Of a stretch of DNA of 64,000 nucleotides, positions 33,121-45,430 are shown piece after piece. The stretch comes from Parelaphostrongylus tenuis. Its lineage: Eukaryota > Nematoda > Chromadorea > Rhabditida > Metastrongylidae. Made by a program: the position numbers and the translations under genes. Positions within the stretch are counted from its first letter, which is position 1, and every line of letters begins with the position of its first letter. Where the stretch lies: contig JAHQIW010005860.1 in assembly GCA_019055375.1 (NCBI GenBank), positions 21,295-85,294 on the forward strand, read 5' to 3'. The notes beneath the pieces were generated by a model that was not told the DNA's origin, did no database searches, and worked only from the letters and a program-made list of their open reading frames with translations.

Positions 33121-33444
33121 GAAATTTGTTTGGTTATTCAGTAACTCAATCATTCGAGAGGGTATTGATCAGTAATGCCGAGGTTGAAGGGAATTTGGTC
33201 TTCAGAGGAATTTAGTCGATTTTTTTATCGTAGCCTTTTTTTCCTCACTATTTTGTCGTATTTCGCTAGTCATGTCCAATGTTCTTATGCAGTTTGCTTT
33301 CCTTATAGAGGGTTTTCTGTGTTTGATAAAATTTTGGTAAAGTTCTATTAAACTTATTTGAAATTCCAAGATTTCTTATGTTTCTACTACTTTGTGGTAG
33401 TGTTGTGATTTTTGATATATCCAAGAGAACTGAGTGATAAGCAA

Positions 33445-33740
33445 AAGTCCAACTTCAGGAGGAAGTTGAACCCGCGTTTCATCCATACTGGGTACGCGTG
33501 CTACCACGACACCACCGAGGCCACCGCTTACCCACCACTCATTCTTCGATCTCACTCTATCATAGCTATCAGCCGCCAACCATTGACAGGTTTGGTCGGA
33601 TAAGCAGTATCGGTTGTTTTTACTGCTTTTTTACGCAGTGTTGTGATGGGTTCAGATCCCGTTTGAAGTCTGATTTTTGCTTACCTCTCAATTCTCTTAG
33701 GTATATTTAAGACATCATAGCACTGCGAAAAGGAGTTAGA
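33445..33740. repeat. F2 composite: minus tRNA-like head, core, partial plus copy
   Basis: 33455-33530 is a minus tRNA-like head (GTTGAACCCGCGTTTCATCC). 33565-33620 is the core (GCCAACCATTGACAGGTTTG). 33640-33680 holds only the B-box end of a plus copy (GGGTTCAGATCCCGTTTGA). Confidence 0.6.
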
Positions 33741-33992
33741 CATAAGAAATCTTAGATTTATAGAACTAAAATGACTGTAAGCCTAACTGGGATTATAGAG
33801 CGATATGTGCTTACTTGATCAAACCAGTTAATGGTTGGTGGCTGATAGCTATGATAGAGAGATATTGAAGAATGAGTGGTGAGTAAGCGGTGGCCTTGGT
33901 GGTGTAGTGGTAGCAGCGTCCCGGCATGGGTAAAGGGCGGGTTCAACTCTCGTCTGAGGTCGATTTTTTTTTGCTTACCACTAAGTTATCCT
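33741..33992 (+). repeat. F2 SINE with core
   Basis: Core on the opposite strand (CCAGTTAATGGTTGGTGGCT) followed by the plus tRNA-like head GGTGGTGTAGTGGTAGCAGC and GGCGGGTTCAACTCTCGTC. Together with the preceding element it makes another inverted pair. Confidence 0.6.
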
Positions 33993-34499
33993 GCTTTAAA
34001 TTGCTGAGCTAAATGTGTAGTACGTTCTACTGAAAATGGAACGTTTTATGAGTAAGCTTTTGTTCTAGGTGAAGGTGAAGCATTCGCTATCGACTGTTAT
34101 ATCAGATAGTATCGTATTTTCCTTCCAGATAGTCCATAGTTCACTGCCTTACCGTGGCAGGTAGGTGTACTGGGTGTCGGACTGTGGAGTTCAGCGCGGG
34201 GTTCAACTCCCAGCAGGGCCATCCGAAGCTGAGGAATCCGACGTTTCCACCCGGAAAACTCAGCTAGGAGTAAACCGTATCAGGAATAACCACCGTCTTG
34301 GTAGCTACTAGTCGCAAAGTGGTAATCTCACTCTGAGCCACAATGGTCGGCGAATGCTCTGTTGTAGTGACGACTTGAGTAACCCCGGGCTAGGCTTTCA
34401 GGTCCTCAGGGAACAAAACAGCTGAAGCAGCACAGTTTTCCTGTGCTGAGGCTCACACCTTCAGTGAAGACGGACCGTTCAAGTATCAAGAATTTTGTT

Positions 34500-34580
34500 T
34501 GAGGGGTGGTGGCCGAGTGGGTAGTGATAAGCGGTGCGCGGTTGATTCTTCCCTTCAACACCAAGCAATCAAAGAACGGC
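34500..34580 (+). repeat. class II tRNA-like SINE (F3)
   Basis: GGTGGCCGAGTGGGTAGTGA matches the copy at 29478. Upstream, 34140-34470 holds further SINE-like text (GTGTACTGGGTGTCGGACTG, GGGTTCAACTCCCAGCAGGG) and GACCGTTCAAGTATC, shared with 30405. Confidence 0.45.
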
Positions 34581-34847
34581 GCGACCGGTATTCTACTCCA
34601 TTTAGGATGAAACCGAGATTCTCAAACAAGCGAGAATTCGAGAAGACGCGTGGAATACTGGAAGTACTGGTATCAGCACAATAAAATCTGAAGACGAGTT
34701 GTTCAGAAAAGTAGCTTGTCTTTTCCTGATAATATATTTTACCTTCTTGTCAATATTCATATCGCGTTTTTGTTATTACTGTGGAGAACTGAGCGCAGTA
34801 TCTCGTTTATACGAGGTCGTTATTCATGATATTTTCCCACTTTTGAG

Positions 34848-36157
34848 ATGGCAGAGACAGCGAATGTCGTTCCCCAACAAAATGGTAACAACGTCGATGA
34901 GAGAGTTGTGAGACAGCTTGAGGTACATTTATTATCGAAGGAAATTGTGTTACTTGGCCCTCAAGTCAGTAGGTCGTTGGGAAATATTTGTGCTAATTTT
35001 GTACATGAATCTGAGCGCATTGTAGATTTATCAGGTTGGAAAAAAAGTTCTGGGGCACTTCTAAATAATGTAAATTTAGGCATGAATTCTAAACAAAAAC
35101 AATAATTTCTGTCATCGATCCTCCAAGCTTCGGATCGGTCGAATTCGACCTTTTCTTCGACTTCGAATCAAAGAATTCTTGACATGCTTCTTCAACTTCA
35201 TCGAAATATTCAAATCGACGATCCTTCAAATCGGATTGCGATGATCGAAAAGCCAAAGGCGGATGGAGCGATTGTAGATGGGATGCGACAGAACCTCGAC
35301 TCCATCCAATCAACTTTGTCTTTGGTCTTCTTGACAGTGTGCGATCTGGCATTATCTTGCTGCATTAAAACGCGCTTTCGGTTGACCAAATCCGGCCACT
35401 TTCACCTCAAGTCTGTCGTAGACTTGACCTTACTGCTGACAATAGATCTGGGCGTTGATAGACTTACCGTTCAGAACCAGCTCAAAATGCACGAATCCTT
35501 GAAAATTCCCACTAAACATAGATAATGACCTTCTGGCCAAATCGCTTGTGCATCGGGACTGACGGCGTAGCTTGACCCTAGCGGAGACTTGCGAAAATCT
35601 CACATGAGAAACTGTAGTTTTCCCATGATATGCATGGGAGTTATCTCATGCTTATTGAAGTACCTCAAAACATCCTTACAACCGCAACAGATCAAAGTAG
35701 TGGTTAGTAGACAGTAGTTTTTATCTAATAGTTCACTTTTTTAGTACTACTTTGGAAACATAAATCTACCGAAGGATAAATTTCTACAGGATACCATAAA
35801 GAATAATGAAGGATGTGAGTGCTTTTATTTATTTTTTATCATTCTGAGTTCTTTGACCTCGTTTACAATGCGGTTTTCAGGGGTACCAATAAAAACTCTG
35901 CTCACTTTCAATCGTCTTGCTGCTATAACGAAAGATGCTGACGTAATATCCAATGCAGTCAAGGTGCATACATGTTTTCCACTTAGAATGCTAGATTCCT
36001 CCTCAATGTTAGTGCAGTCTACGCGTTTCAGGAATCTAATTCCGAAATCATCTGTCTATCGGACGATGGCCTTAAGATCCGTCGTAACACGAATAATCCT
36101 TTACCAGAAAACTCTTTGGAGTATTGGCAGCAAGTCAAACACTGCACAGTGTACATG
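34848..36157 (+). CDS. ssb: La exons 1-4: N-terminus and La motif
   Basis: Exon 1 (34848-34922) codes MAETANVVPQ to RQLE and ends before GTACAT; the ATG directly follows CTTTTGAG. Exon 2 (35745-35814) codes YYFGNINLPKDKFLQD, the La-motif core that holds the terminal uridines (Tyr, Asp and Phe positions kept). Exon 3 (35881-35963) begins inside the Trp codon and codes VPIKTLLTFNRLAAITKD. Exon 4 (36032-36157) codes SDDGLKIRRN and ends in the first RRM1 strand, VYM. All four joins keep phase. Confidence 0.92.
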
Positions 36158-39100
36158 GTAAATTCCAGCTACTTTATTTGGAATTAAGTTGACTAAATCA
36201 TTCAAAACGAGAGAAAATCCAGCTGCGGTATTGAAATCGCAAGCAAACATGTGGATTTGAGGTTTTTGTCCATCACAAGGCGACAAATGAATAGTGGACC
36301 CTATTTGCTGGACAAGAACTTTTCACAGGAAAGCTAGTAATCATTCGAAACCTTTGATCTCTGGCTAAAACGGTACATGGCCGGGTTTTTCGGAAGACCC
36401 TTTTATGACGCTGTAAAATTCAAATCAAATTTATGTTTCATACGCTGTGCAATTCAACTGTACTTGCTGGAAGTACGAAAAGCACATAAACATGTAAAGA
36501 AAACATTTCAGTTTATGTTATCGTTTGATCTGGAGTTTCCTTCGAGGTGGAGAAAATTAACTAATCTAAAGACAAAATCGAACTTCTCCGAATTGCCAAT
36601 GGATCTGTCGTGGCAGAGCGCCGCATCGAATCTGCGGCCACCAGACTCCCCGGCCGTAATTTAGCCTATAAAGAAGCAAGCCTAATGTGTTGAACTCGAT
36701 CTTATTTTGCCTGCTACCCTGTAGAGAAACGCTTTTTTGAGAAAAATTTACAGCTTTGGAATCTCTGAATTCTACGCTATCGAATGATTAGTGATTGTCT
36801 AAAGAAAGAGCTCTGTCTTTCGAGAAAAATGCATGTGTGAAACGTAGAAGTTTTTTTTCTGTAAAACGTTCAAAAAGGAAATTTTCAAGAATCTGTCAAG
36901 TACCGCGCTAGCCAGAAACTTAAGCTTTCGAATAGTTCCTTAACACTCTTCTGAAAAGTTGTTGTCCAGCGAGTGGGATTGAATGATCATTTCTCGCCTT
37001 ATAAGAGACAAATACCGTATCTGAATCCCAAACAATCACATGAGAACTTGAAAAAAGCACTCATTTCCAGAAAACTGCATCATACTAACACTGCTGTTAC
37101 AGTTAATGATCTCGATCGATGGCGTACATCTGCGTAGTAGATCGTGACTATGATTCTCAAACTAACTTTTATTTACCGCCTCAATTTCGTTTCCGACGGC
37201 AGATAACGTGTGATGTGATTTCAACCACTGTTTCGGCTCAACTGGGGTTTAATTCCGATCTGTACGCCGATCATTCCCGTTGACAGGTGATTGCTAACGG
37301 CAAATGAAGAGTTTAACACAAGCCTAGAGGAAGACAGATCGAGGGCTTCGATAGTGTTGTGTGAGCAAGCGCTGCCTTGTTAAAGCACGATGGCGGATCA
37401 AATCGACACAAAACATCAGTCTCAAGTTGTTCTCTAATCTCAGCGTTTTTAGTTGTCATGATTCTTATCAAATTTTGAGACTTCATTTTATACCTAGGTG
37501 GGTTATGGCCTTAAGCTGGATATTTTAAGTGTACTTGTTTGATGTTTTTCTCGTTTTTAGAGTATTTTTATCTATTACTTGAATAGGCAGTTGGACAACG
37601 AGTCGCTATCGGTATATCTCCATCTGGCTCAAAATTTCCTTGATTGTCAATTTTTCTTTCTGAGATCTGCAAGTATCCCTGCCACTACTACTCAGAAGTT
37701 AGACAACTGGCAATCGTAAGCCGCTGAGGATTTCTTTGAAATGATAACAACGAAAAAGAATTAAAAACATTTGTTTTGGTCTAATGAGTGTATAGTTGCC
37801 AGTGTTCTACTTTTGTCTTGGTTGTACGCGCTGATGAGCATATCACCAATCAGAAACTTTCTGAAAAAGAAAACAAGGAAAACGTTGACGGAATAAATAT
37901 AACTTTTGTTAGTCTTCACTCATTAATTTCTAGAAAGGTTTCGAAGCGAACACCACGCTTGATGAGATTATGGATTTTGCTAAGAAGTATGGACGTGTTG
38001 AGAATGTCTTAATGCGGCGCACGAAGCAAGATCGTATATTCAAGGTTTCCTTTTTTTTTATTCATTTTGCGAACATTAGATCTGCTATGTACTCATCGAC
38101 ATGGTCACCTAGTCTCTTTTGTTTTCCTTCCAGGGATCTGTTTTTGTTACGTACCGAACACGCGCCGAAGCTGAAGAAGCGCAGAAAGACGACGCAAAGT
38201 TTGGTGAGATTCAGCTAACAAAAATGATGCAGGATGATTACTGGACCATGAAGAACCAAGAGAACAAGGTTTGTTGTCGCGTCCGAATTTTTACTGGCAT
38301 GCTTAACGAATGGCAATCAACAACATTAGAATGAAAACATGTTGAAGGATAAGTTGGCTGTGTTTATGAAGACAAGTAACTCTTCATTCGACCGCTTTTT
38401 CATAGACCTTTCTCAAACGTAATTAATCTGATAAGGATATAACATGTTTTGAGCTGTTAAGTTCTAAGTGCTATAGAGGCTCCTATTTCGTCGTGCGGCG
38501 ACTCAACAGTAGCACCGTTCTCTGTTCAGATCTACAAAAAAGTGGTGGAATGGTGAGATATGATTCATTTCAAAGCCACAAACTCGACTGCCGGTCACTA
38601 CAATGTCAGGTAATTCCATCATCTGACTTACGGTGGTTTATTGCTCGGCATCGATTTCTTCATAAAGGAGCATAGTCTCAGAAGATTGACGGAAGCAAGG
38701 ACGGTGTTGCTGATGAATTCTGATAGAACGAAACAGGCTATATAGCACATAGACCTTAAGGGCTCAAAACATGTTGTATTCTTGTCAAAAGACAAGTACT
38801 GCTGTTATTTTTAAATCGAAATTGTATCATGACCTGCAATTTATCTAAGCTAAGGCCATAAACCATCATGTCAATCTGAGGTGTTTGTTTGCCAGAGGCA
38901 GCAGTAGTGATGAGTGTTCGTTTTTTATGGACAATTGAATAGCTTATATTTCAAACTAATAACGGTTTAGTGATTGAAAGACGAACGCAGATCATTGTTT
39001 AAGTCTTATACGTACTTCTCAACAACGAGGGCCGTTTGAAGTTGAAAATTGAGCATCGCCGAATGTTTCATTCTTTCTTGCTCCGGCTTCATCAATAGTA

Positions 39101-42100
39101 CTATCTTCAGACACTTTATTCTTCCGTCTTCCCTGTGTTTTTTTTCCCGTTGTGCAGGTCCTGTACTCCTAGCTTTTGATTCGTTTTTCGTCTTTTTATT
39201 GAACGTCATAGATTATGGTTGAACGAGTCTCATTGCAATTTCGAGGATAGCCTGGCTGTGGCTTCCATAAGGTGCTGTTGACTGCCGGAGAAATCTGGGA
39301 GGTGGAGCTCTCTACTACTATCATTAATCGTATTTTCTTTGTTGATTAAGCCTCTAGCACGAGGTATCAATAACAATTATCTTTCGGCTAACGTTTTGAT
39401 TTGTTTCCTCTTCTTCAGGGTTTATGATTCGAGTCGATCGTCCGCTGTCGTTCCTCGTCGATGTGCGTCTTAGCCTTCGTCTCGCTCAAGTCAAACATTC
39501 TGCACTGAGGCGTCGCTCGAATGAAGTCTTTCACTCGGCGAGGATAGAAACTCGGTTTACATCATATTATGGCGCTCTATGCATTGATTACACCGACTTC
39601 TGCAGGGTAGATAGATCGGAGGCGATTTATTCTGTACGAAGAAACTTTCTGCGTGAGGTTCTAGATTCAAACGGTGTTTGACTCAAGGTCTGACTCGAGC
39701 GAGACGAAGGCGAAGATCAACGAGATCTGACAACAGGGGACAAGCAACTCTAATCATTGTTTCTGAAGGAGACACAGCATTACTTAAATAAAAATTGTTA
39801 CCAACACCTCGCACTACAAGTCCATTCAACAGAGTAAATATGATTTATTGACTTTGCCGAAGTTAGAAGAAAGTCGGTTTACAATGCTTTCACTAGTGTT
39901 AGTATAAGTTATCAGTGGTCACGACACTACATAATAGAAAATTATTAGTAAATACATTACTGCCTAGTTTATATCACCCATTATTTGATAACTGATCCAC
40001 ACATTATCGTGTCTAATCACTTGAGATACTTAATGTGCTTTAACAGGAAAACGGCAAGCGGAGAAGATGGTCAAAACTGCTCAGAAGATTGCTGAACACG
40101 CAGAGAAATTACATGCAAAGGTCAGTTTTATTAGATTTTATTTTTCAAGGATTTTTCTCCATTTTTAAGGTTGTAAAATATTTTAGTTCAAAAAGGGTTA
40201 GTCGTTCAACTGAGCGTTCGAATATTTTAGGCCAATGCACACTTTGTGAAAGGTTTGATATTGTCTGTTAGTGGATTACCAGAAGACTGTACTATGGCAG
40301 CTATCAAAGAGTTTTTCAAAAAATTCGGAGATGTTGGATATGTGGTCTACGAAAATGGGCAAAGTAAAGCAGAGATTCGGTATGTAGATTTGTTGTTTGT
40401 TGTGATGTCCTCGTAATAAGTATTTATCCGAAGTGCTTTTGACATATGTATCTCGATAATGTATCTTATAGCACGCGCCCCCAGAAAGGGTTACGGGTTC
40501 AAGTCCCGTTCGACGTTCAAAGTTTTATATTCTCTTCAACATTATCGGGTATATGTATATGTATATGTATATATATATATGTTTTCATATACATGTAGGT
40601 ATATGTATGTATATTTATACATGTGCAATATACACATACATGCATATATATATATATATATATACATATATATTTGTAATATCCGTAATAAGAACATGCC
40701 GCCAGTTCTCATCAACACCCTGGCTCGGCTCTTCACTCGCTACCTGTCAGAATGCAAGGTCCCTATTCAATGGAAAACCAGCAAGGCCGTATTGTTGTTC
40801 AAAAAGGGAGACCTTCACGACATAGGCAATTATCGCCCAATCTGCTTGCTGTCCGTTGTCTATAAACTCTTTACTCGAGTCATCCTGAACAGGATTGACA
40901 GAACACTGGACGAAGGACAGCCATGCGAACAAGCAGGGTTCAGAAAAGGATTTAGTACCATGGACCACATCCACACGATCACAAGATTCATTGAAGTTTC
41001 GCGAGAGTACAACAACCACTCTGTCTCACTTTTATCGATCTGAAAAAAGCCTTTGATTCAGTGGAAACAGAAGCGGTTATAGAGGCTCTGGATAACCAGG
41101 GCGTCCCTACTCGGTACATAATGATCCTTCGTGAGCTTTATAAAGATTTCACGACCAGAATATCTCCATTCTACAACAATATCACCATTGACGTAAGAAG
41201 AGGGGTTCGAACAAGGCGATACAATATCGCCAAAACTATTCACTGCCACCCTACAAAACGTCATGCGAACATTAGAATGGGACGAAATGGGAGTGAAAAT
41301 TGACGGTCGACAATTAAACCCATCTTCGCTTTGCTGACGATATCGTTCTCATAACACCAAACATCAGCCAAGCGGAACGAATGTTGACTGATTTCGATAA
41401 CGCCTGTGGAAAGATCGGTCTTCAACTGAATCTAACGAAAACAATGTTCATGAGGAACGGATGGGTTTCTAATGCCCCATTCACGCTCAACGGAAACGAC
41501 AATTTCCGAATGCTCCAGTTACATCTATCTAGGTCGTGAAATCAACATGATGAACGACCTAGCCCCAGAGTTGAGCAGGAGGAAACGAGCGGCTTGGGGA
41601 ACGTTTAAGAGCATCGAAGATGTAGTGAAGAGGACAAAGAACATCCGACTCCGTGCCCACTTTTTCGACTCGACAATTATCCCTGCCCTAACGTATGCAG
41701 CAGAAACGTGGTCGCTACGTAAGCAGGATGAAAGATCACTTGCCGTTATCGAACGCGCAGTCGAAAGGTCGATGCTAGGAGTATCTCGTATTTCGCAAAT
41801 GAGACAAAGGATCCGAACTTCCGACCTACGTCAACGATCGAAAATCAGAGACGCCGTTTCTACACGCCAGGATATCGAAAATAAGGTGGGCCGGACACGT
41901 GATGCGCTTCAACGACAACCGATGGACGAGAGCCGTTACCGGACTGGATTCCTCGGAACGTCAAGCGCTCTAAAGGAAGACCACTGACCCGTTGGTCCGA
42001 TTTCTTCACGAAAGCGATGGAAGAAAGATATGATGCTCAGCGAATTCCTAGAGCAAGGAGGACCCACTGGGCTACTCTTGCACGCGATAGGGAAAAATGG

Positions 42101-45063
42101 AAGAGTTGCTGGTACCCCGCTCGAGTCACTCGACGATCAACGGGACGACAGGTGATACAGGTGATTTGTAATATCATGCCAATGCTAAAGCAGTTAATCA
42201 AGAAAAAAATCTATTCGAATTTGTTGGTTGATTTCGGCAATGCTGAGTTTGACTGTTCAAATTTTCAGTTTTGCTGGTGAAGAAAATGGTGCTCAAGAAG
42301 CATGGAATAAAGCCGTTGCGGAGGGTACAGATGGAAAAGTCATTTTTCAAGAGAAGGAACTGATTGGGAAGGTGTGATATAAGTTTTATATAGTTTCAAC
42401 CATGAGATTTTCGCAATAAGCGCGCTACATGTGGATTTGGCAATGCTGATTCTTTTTTCTTTTCCCGAAATTCTCCCGTAACTGCTGAGTGACTTAGAAT
42501 CTTTTTTTTTCATAAAGTTATAGATGAAGAACCATTGAGAATTTGGAAATATTTTGACATTTTCAAAGTACCAGCTTCGCACCCTATTTTCCTAACTTAT
42601 TCAGGCATACCATTAATGAACACAATCCTGCTAGCTCAAGAAAATCATTCTAGCTCAGGTCAAATACAAAACAAAGAGCTAAATTGTGTTCGGGTTTATC
42701 TCAGTCATGCAAGACTCATTGTTTTGAATGTGCAAAATCTTTCTTGTGTACCTCGTTACCATACTTTCATCATTTAGATCTTTCTTCAAAGGGTAGAAAT
42801 GCCAAGATGATAACTTGTTTTTGAATGCTTTTTGAAAGTCTGTCTCGTTCATCTGCTTTTATAACATGATCGTCCATTCAGTTTTCTAATTTGATGCTTA
42901 TTAGCGATGTTTAGGTGCTTGAGGGAGAAGAGGAAGAGAAATACTGGAGCGCTTTCAATGCCAGCAAGCAGAACAAATTAGATCGGGCACACAGTCGTCG
43001 AGGAGGTCGGGGTGGACGTGGACGGTGTGTTTTCATTTGCAGCTACAATTTAATTCAGCTCTTTTTTGTCCTCATCGCTCAGTCGCTTTTTGATTCTTCT
43101 CACTCATTCTTTATCTATATCGAAGTATAAATCACCTTTATAGTCTACATGAAGCTGGCGCTTTTGAACTAAATGGTTTTGAGGTTAACAGATGAGAAGT
43201 TAAATCTTCATTTAACTACTTATTCTGCACCACCCGTTATCATACTTTTACTGTGCCAATCTCAACACTCCTAGCATTCAATTCCTTGCATTCGTTTTCC
43301 AAAGTGTATTCAAAAAGTTCGCGTGTTCTTTCGACTGCTGCTTGAGATTATCGTCTCCTTCGAATGTCGTAGATTACTGGTCTGAGAAATCTTAGAATCT
43401 CGTAGGAACCCGAGCCAAGGCGTTCCGTAAAGTGTACGCTGATTGATCACGAGGACGGGAGAGGGGTTCGCTAGACCGTTATTTCCTGGTACAACGTTTC
43501 TAGTGCCAGTAGGCACATGCTTATTTTTTCATAGGGAATATATAGTCTCGTCTGACACTTCTAAATCGACGACAATGATGTTTTCAATTGTGGTCGTAAG
43601 TTCCTTTTTGCGTCATGGAGACTATCAACTGGAACAAAGGTTTTTGGTACTTTTCGAAAGATGCGTTTCCTGCTTTACTTCGTAACTTTGGTGCTCATTC
43701 GATAGCATATATCTCATTGATTTCAAATGTGTACTTCATCTCTGAAAAGGCCTCTTTATGCGCTGCAGCAGTAAAAATAAAATTATATTTCACATTGGGC
43801 GCGTTTTCGTGTGTATTTCTGTTGCTTATCTTTAAATTATTTCTACGTTTCGATTAGAGAAGAAACATGCTAAATAACCCGCTAATAAGCTAAGCCTAAT
43901 CCTATGCAGAAAAAACATGACCTTGTAGAGGAAATCTCAGTGTATCAGAGTTGTATGTTTTATATGGAGTTTTTCCAAAGCGGAGAAAAATATCGAATTC
44001 AATATCAAAATTAGCGTACCACATGTGAATCGCGTTACGCAACAAATCAACAGCTCGATCGATATCACAGCCACTCACATCCCGACCGAGAAGATCTGCG
44101 CGCCGAGTGCGGAATCCAATCTTCTTCTTTATTTTACAGCACAATATTTTTTTCCTAGAAAACAAAGTACACCGTTGAAATTCGAGTTCTAAGCTATCAA
44201 TCATCACTAAAAGTCTGGGAGAAACGCTCTGTTCAGCAAGAAATGCTCGAGTATGAAAACTTCTCACGTTAACCGTGAGTGGAGAACTGCAGTCATGGAG
44301 TGCCATTAATATATTTGGTCATCCAAGTAAACTCAATGAAGTTCGATCATGTTTGTTCCTTTCCAATCCATATGTCCCTCTGTGAAGTCACCCGAATCGT
44401 ATCCTTAAGTCAATCTTCCCATCAAAAACTGTTTTCTAAATAGTCTTCGGTGTGACCTGGATGTGGGAAAAACCTAACAGTGATCTACAATGCCGGATAA
44501 GGATGAAGATTTCACTGAAGAATATTGGTGCTCTTGTGCATGAGTATGGTTAGCTATCTTAGTCCTTCAACGTTTAATACAAACTAAGATGGCTCTGAGT
44601 TTCAGAATACACTCATTTCGCATTCATTTGATTTTCGAATTTGGCCAGATTGACACGTATAATGTAGCAATGACGAATCGACACATGCTTACGAAATGAA
44701 TGTGTGAATAATACTGCAGAACGACTATGTCGTCCTGTCAAAGAAGAGAACGGAAGCTTATTCTTCGAGATCTGCTTGTGTCTTAAAATAAAAAGTGTAA
44801 AGGATGAGTTATATCTGTTTAAAACCTCTATCCACAATCCCTTTTAGATGTCTTCTCTTGTTTTGGGACTGAAACCGCTTTTACTCAGAGGTGGGCATTA
44901 CCTATAATGAAAACAGTTGTGGTTTTCCAGAGGCTGTCATGGTGCATCACGAGGACAAAAACGTCGCGCTGAAGGAGGTGATGAACCCAAAAACAAGAAG
45001 ATCATTTTTGAAGACAACGATGGGAAGACGGAAGAATCTGCTTGTGAAAACAAAGAAGCATAA
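34848..45063 (+). CDS. ssb: La protein (Lupus La / SSB homologue)
   Basis: Binds the 3' UUU-OH ends of new RNA polymerase III transcripts and protects pre-tRNAs and other small RNAs, mainly in the nucleus. Exons: 34848-34922, 35745-35814, 35881-35963, 36032-36157, 37934-38044, 38134-38268, 40047-40120, 40231-40379, 42269-42371, 42915-43024, 44931-45063. Domains in order: La motif (YYFGNINLPKDKFLQDTI, FNRLAAITKD), RRM1 (RNP2 VYMKGF, RNP1 KGSVFVTY), basic linker, RRM2 (LILSVSGLP ... KAEIRF) and a C-terminal RGG-like basic tail ending KNKKIIFEDNDGK. Exon sum is 1169 bases, one short of 390 codons, because the exon 6/7 join misses one base. Length fits the roughly 390-400 residues usual for La. 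Introns are filled with mobile elements. Confidence 0.92.
35035..35600 (-). mobile_element. mariner transposase remnant in La intron 1
   Basis: Minus strand gives DRTLSRRPKTKLIGWSRG, LHPPLAFRSSQSDLKD (decayed HPxYSPDLAPSD) and YFDEVEEACQEFFDSKSKKR. Same copy type as 16090-16640. Confidence 0.65.
36360..36870 (+). repeat. Rep-A in La intron 4
   Basis: Starts GGTACATGGCCGGGTTTTTC and is collinear with 20690-21180 through CTGGAAGTACGAAAAGCACA to GAGAAAAATGCATGTG. Confidence 0.7.
37934..38268 (+). CDS. ssb: La exons 5-6: RRM1
   Basis: Exon 5 (37934-38044) codes KGFEANTTLDEIMDFAKKYG to DRIFK. Exon 6 (38134-38268) codes GSVFVTYRTRAEAEEAQ and QDDYWTMKNQENK. Together they give RNP2 and RNP1 with aromatic residues in RNP1. 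Both introns have consensus ends (TTTCTAG, CTTCCAG). Confidence 0.9.
38455..38880 (+). repeat. Rep-B in La intron 6
   Basis: Begins TTCTAAGTGCTATAGAGGCT, shared in orientation with 53900. Its middle (38560-38670) is the reverse complement of 53990-54100 (CCGAGCAATAAA(C/T)CACCG), so the family is itself partly inverted. Confidence 0.6.
39235..39310 (-). repeat. F3 SINE fragment in La intron 6
   Basis: CGAGGATAGCCTGGCTGTGG and TGTTGACTGCC match 25820-25875. Confidence 0.45.
40047..40379 (+). CDS. ssb: La exons 7-8: linker and start of RRM2
   Basis: Exon 7 reads KRQAEKMVKTAQKIAEHAEK then LHAK, a charged helix. Exon 8 (40231-40379) codes NAHFVKGLILSVSGLPED and FGDVGYVVYENGQSKAEI. Exon 7 starts GA AAA CGG after TTAACAG while exon 6 ends in phase 0, so one base is missing. 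A downstream AG at 40063 would keep phase but drop KRQAE. Confidence 0.85.
40455..40548 (+). repeat. F1 SINE fragment in La intron 8
   Basis: ATAGCACGCGCCCCCAGAAA and GGGTTCAAGTCCCGTTCGAC are the second half of an F1 head. The tail AACATTATCGGGTATATG runs into a microsatellite. Confidence 0.6.
40549..40671. repeat. TATATG/TA microsatellite
   Basis: Runs of TATATG and TA next to the RTE insertion. It probably grew from the SINE tail (inference). Confidence 0.75.
40684..42163 (+). mobile_element. RTE retrotransposon (copy B) inside La intron 8
   Basis: 5'-truncated at the RT domain. It shows NYRPICLLSVVYKLFTRVIL, EQAGFRKGFSTMDHIHTITR, ADDIVLITP, GLQLNLTKTMFMRNG and YIYLGREINMMNDLAPELSR in several frames. 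Frameshifts near 41035, 41210, 41320, 41500 and 41870 inactivate it. Flanked by 12-bp direct repeats atttgtaatatc at 40672-40683 and 42164-42175. Same transcription direction as La. Confidence 0.88.
42269..43024 (+). CDS. ssb: La exons 9-10: end of RRM2 and glycine-arginine tail
   Basis: Exon 9 (42269-42371) codes FAGEENGAQEAWNKAVAEG and ends IGK. Exon 10 (42915-43024) codes VLEGEEEEKYWSAFNASKQN and the RRGGRGGRGR stretch. VLEGE right after RRM2 is also present in vertebrate La. Confidence 0.9.
43370..43480. repeat. F3 SINE fragment in La intron 10
   Basis: CCGAGCCAAGGCGTTCCGTA resembles the GCGTTCCATAGGACGCTC region of the copy at 25840. Weak. Confidence 0.3.
43690..44270 (+). repeat. Rep-A in La intron 10
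   Basis: CATTCGATAGCATATATCTC, AAAATAAAATTATATTTCAC and GTTTTTCCAAAGCGGAG match parts of the other Rep-A copies in rearranged order. Confidence 0.5.
44931..45063 (+). CDS. ssb: La last exon
   Basis: Joins in phase to complete an Arg codon, then GCHGASRGQKRRAEGG, PKNKKIIFEDNDGKTEES and the TAA at 45061-45063. The KR-rich cluster may act as nuclear localisation signal (inference). Confidence 0.88.
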
Positions 45064-45430
45064 ACTCAAACAACTTTTTCGATTTTCTCTATATCTTTTT
45101 CTATGAGATGACAAGAATTGATGTTAGATTGTTACAAATCTGTAAAAACCACTGCAAATGTGTTGTTAAATCTTCGAAACCATTGTATCTCTTGTAACAT
45201 CCTTCATTTGTGTAACTTGTTGCTGCTCTCTGAGTCCAGAATACCCATAAGTGAAATGGAGTAGAAATCTGGTAGTAATCATCTTGTTAATAGATCATGT
45301 GTTATTCGTTTTCTTATGCTTTATATTGTTCTAATGTTTTGTTATGTTTCGTGTTCGGTTCACAAAGTGCTGTACTGTTAGACTAAGTTTAATTTTGTAA
45401 AATCAAGTTGTTGACGTTGTTCATGATGTG

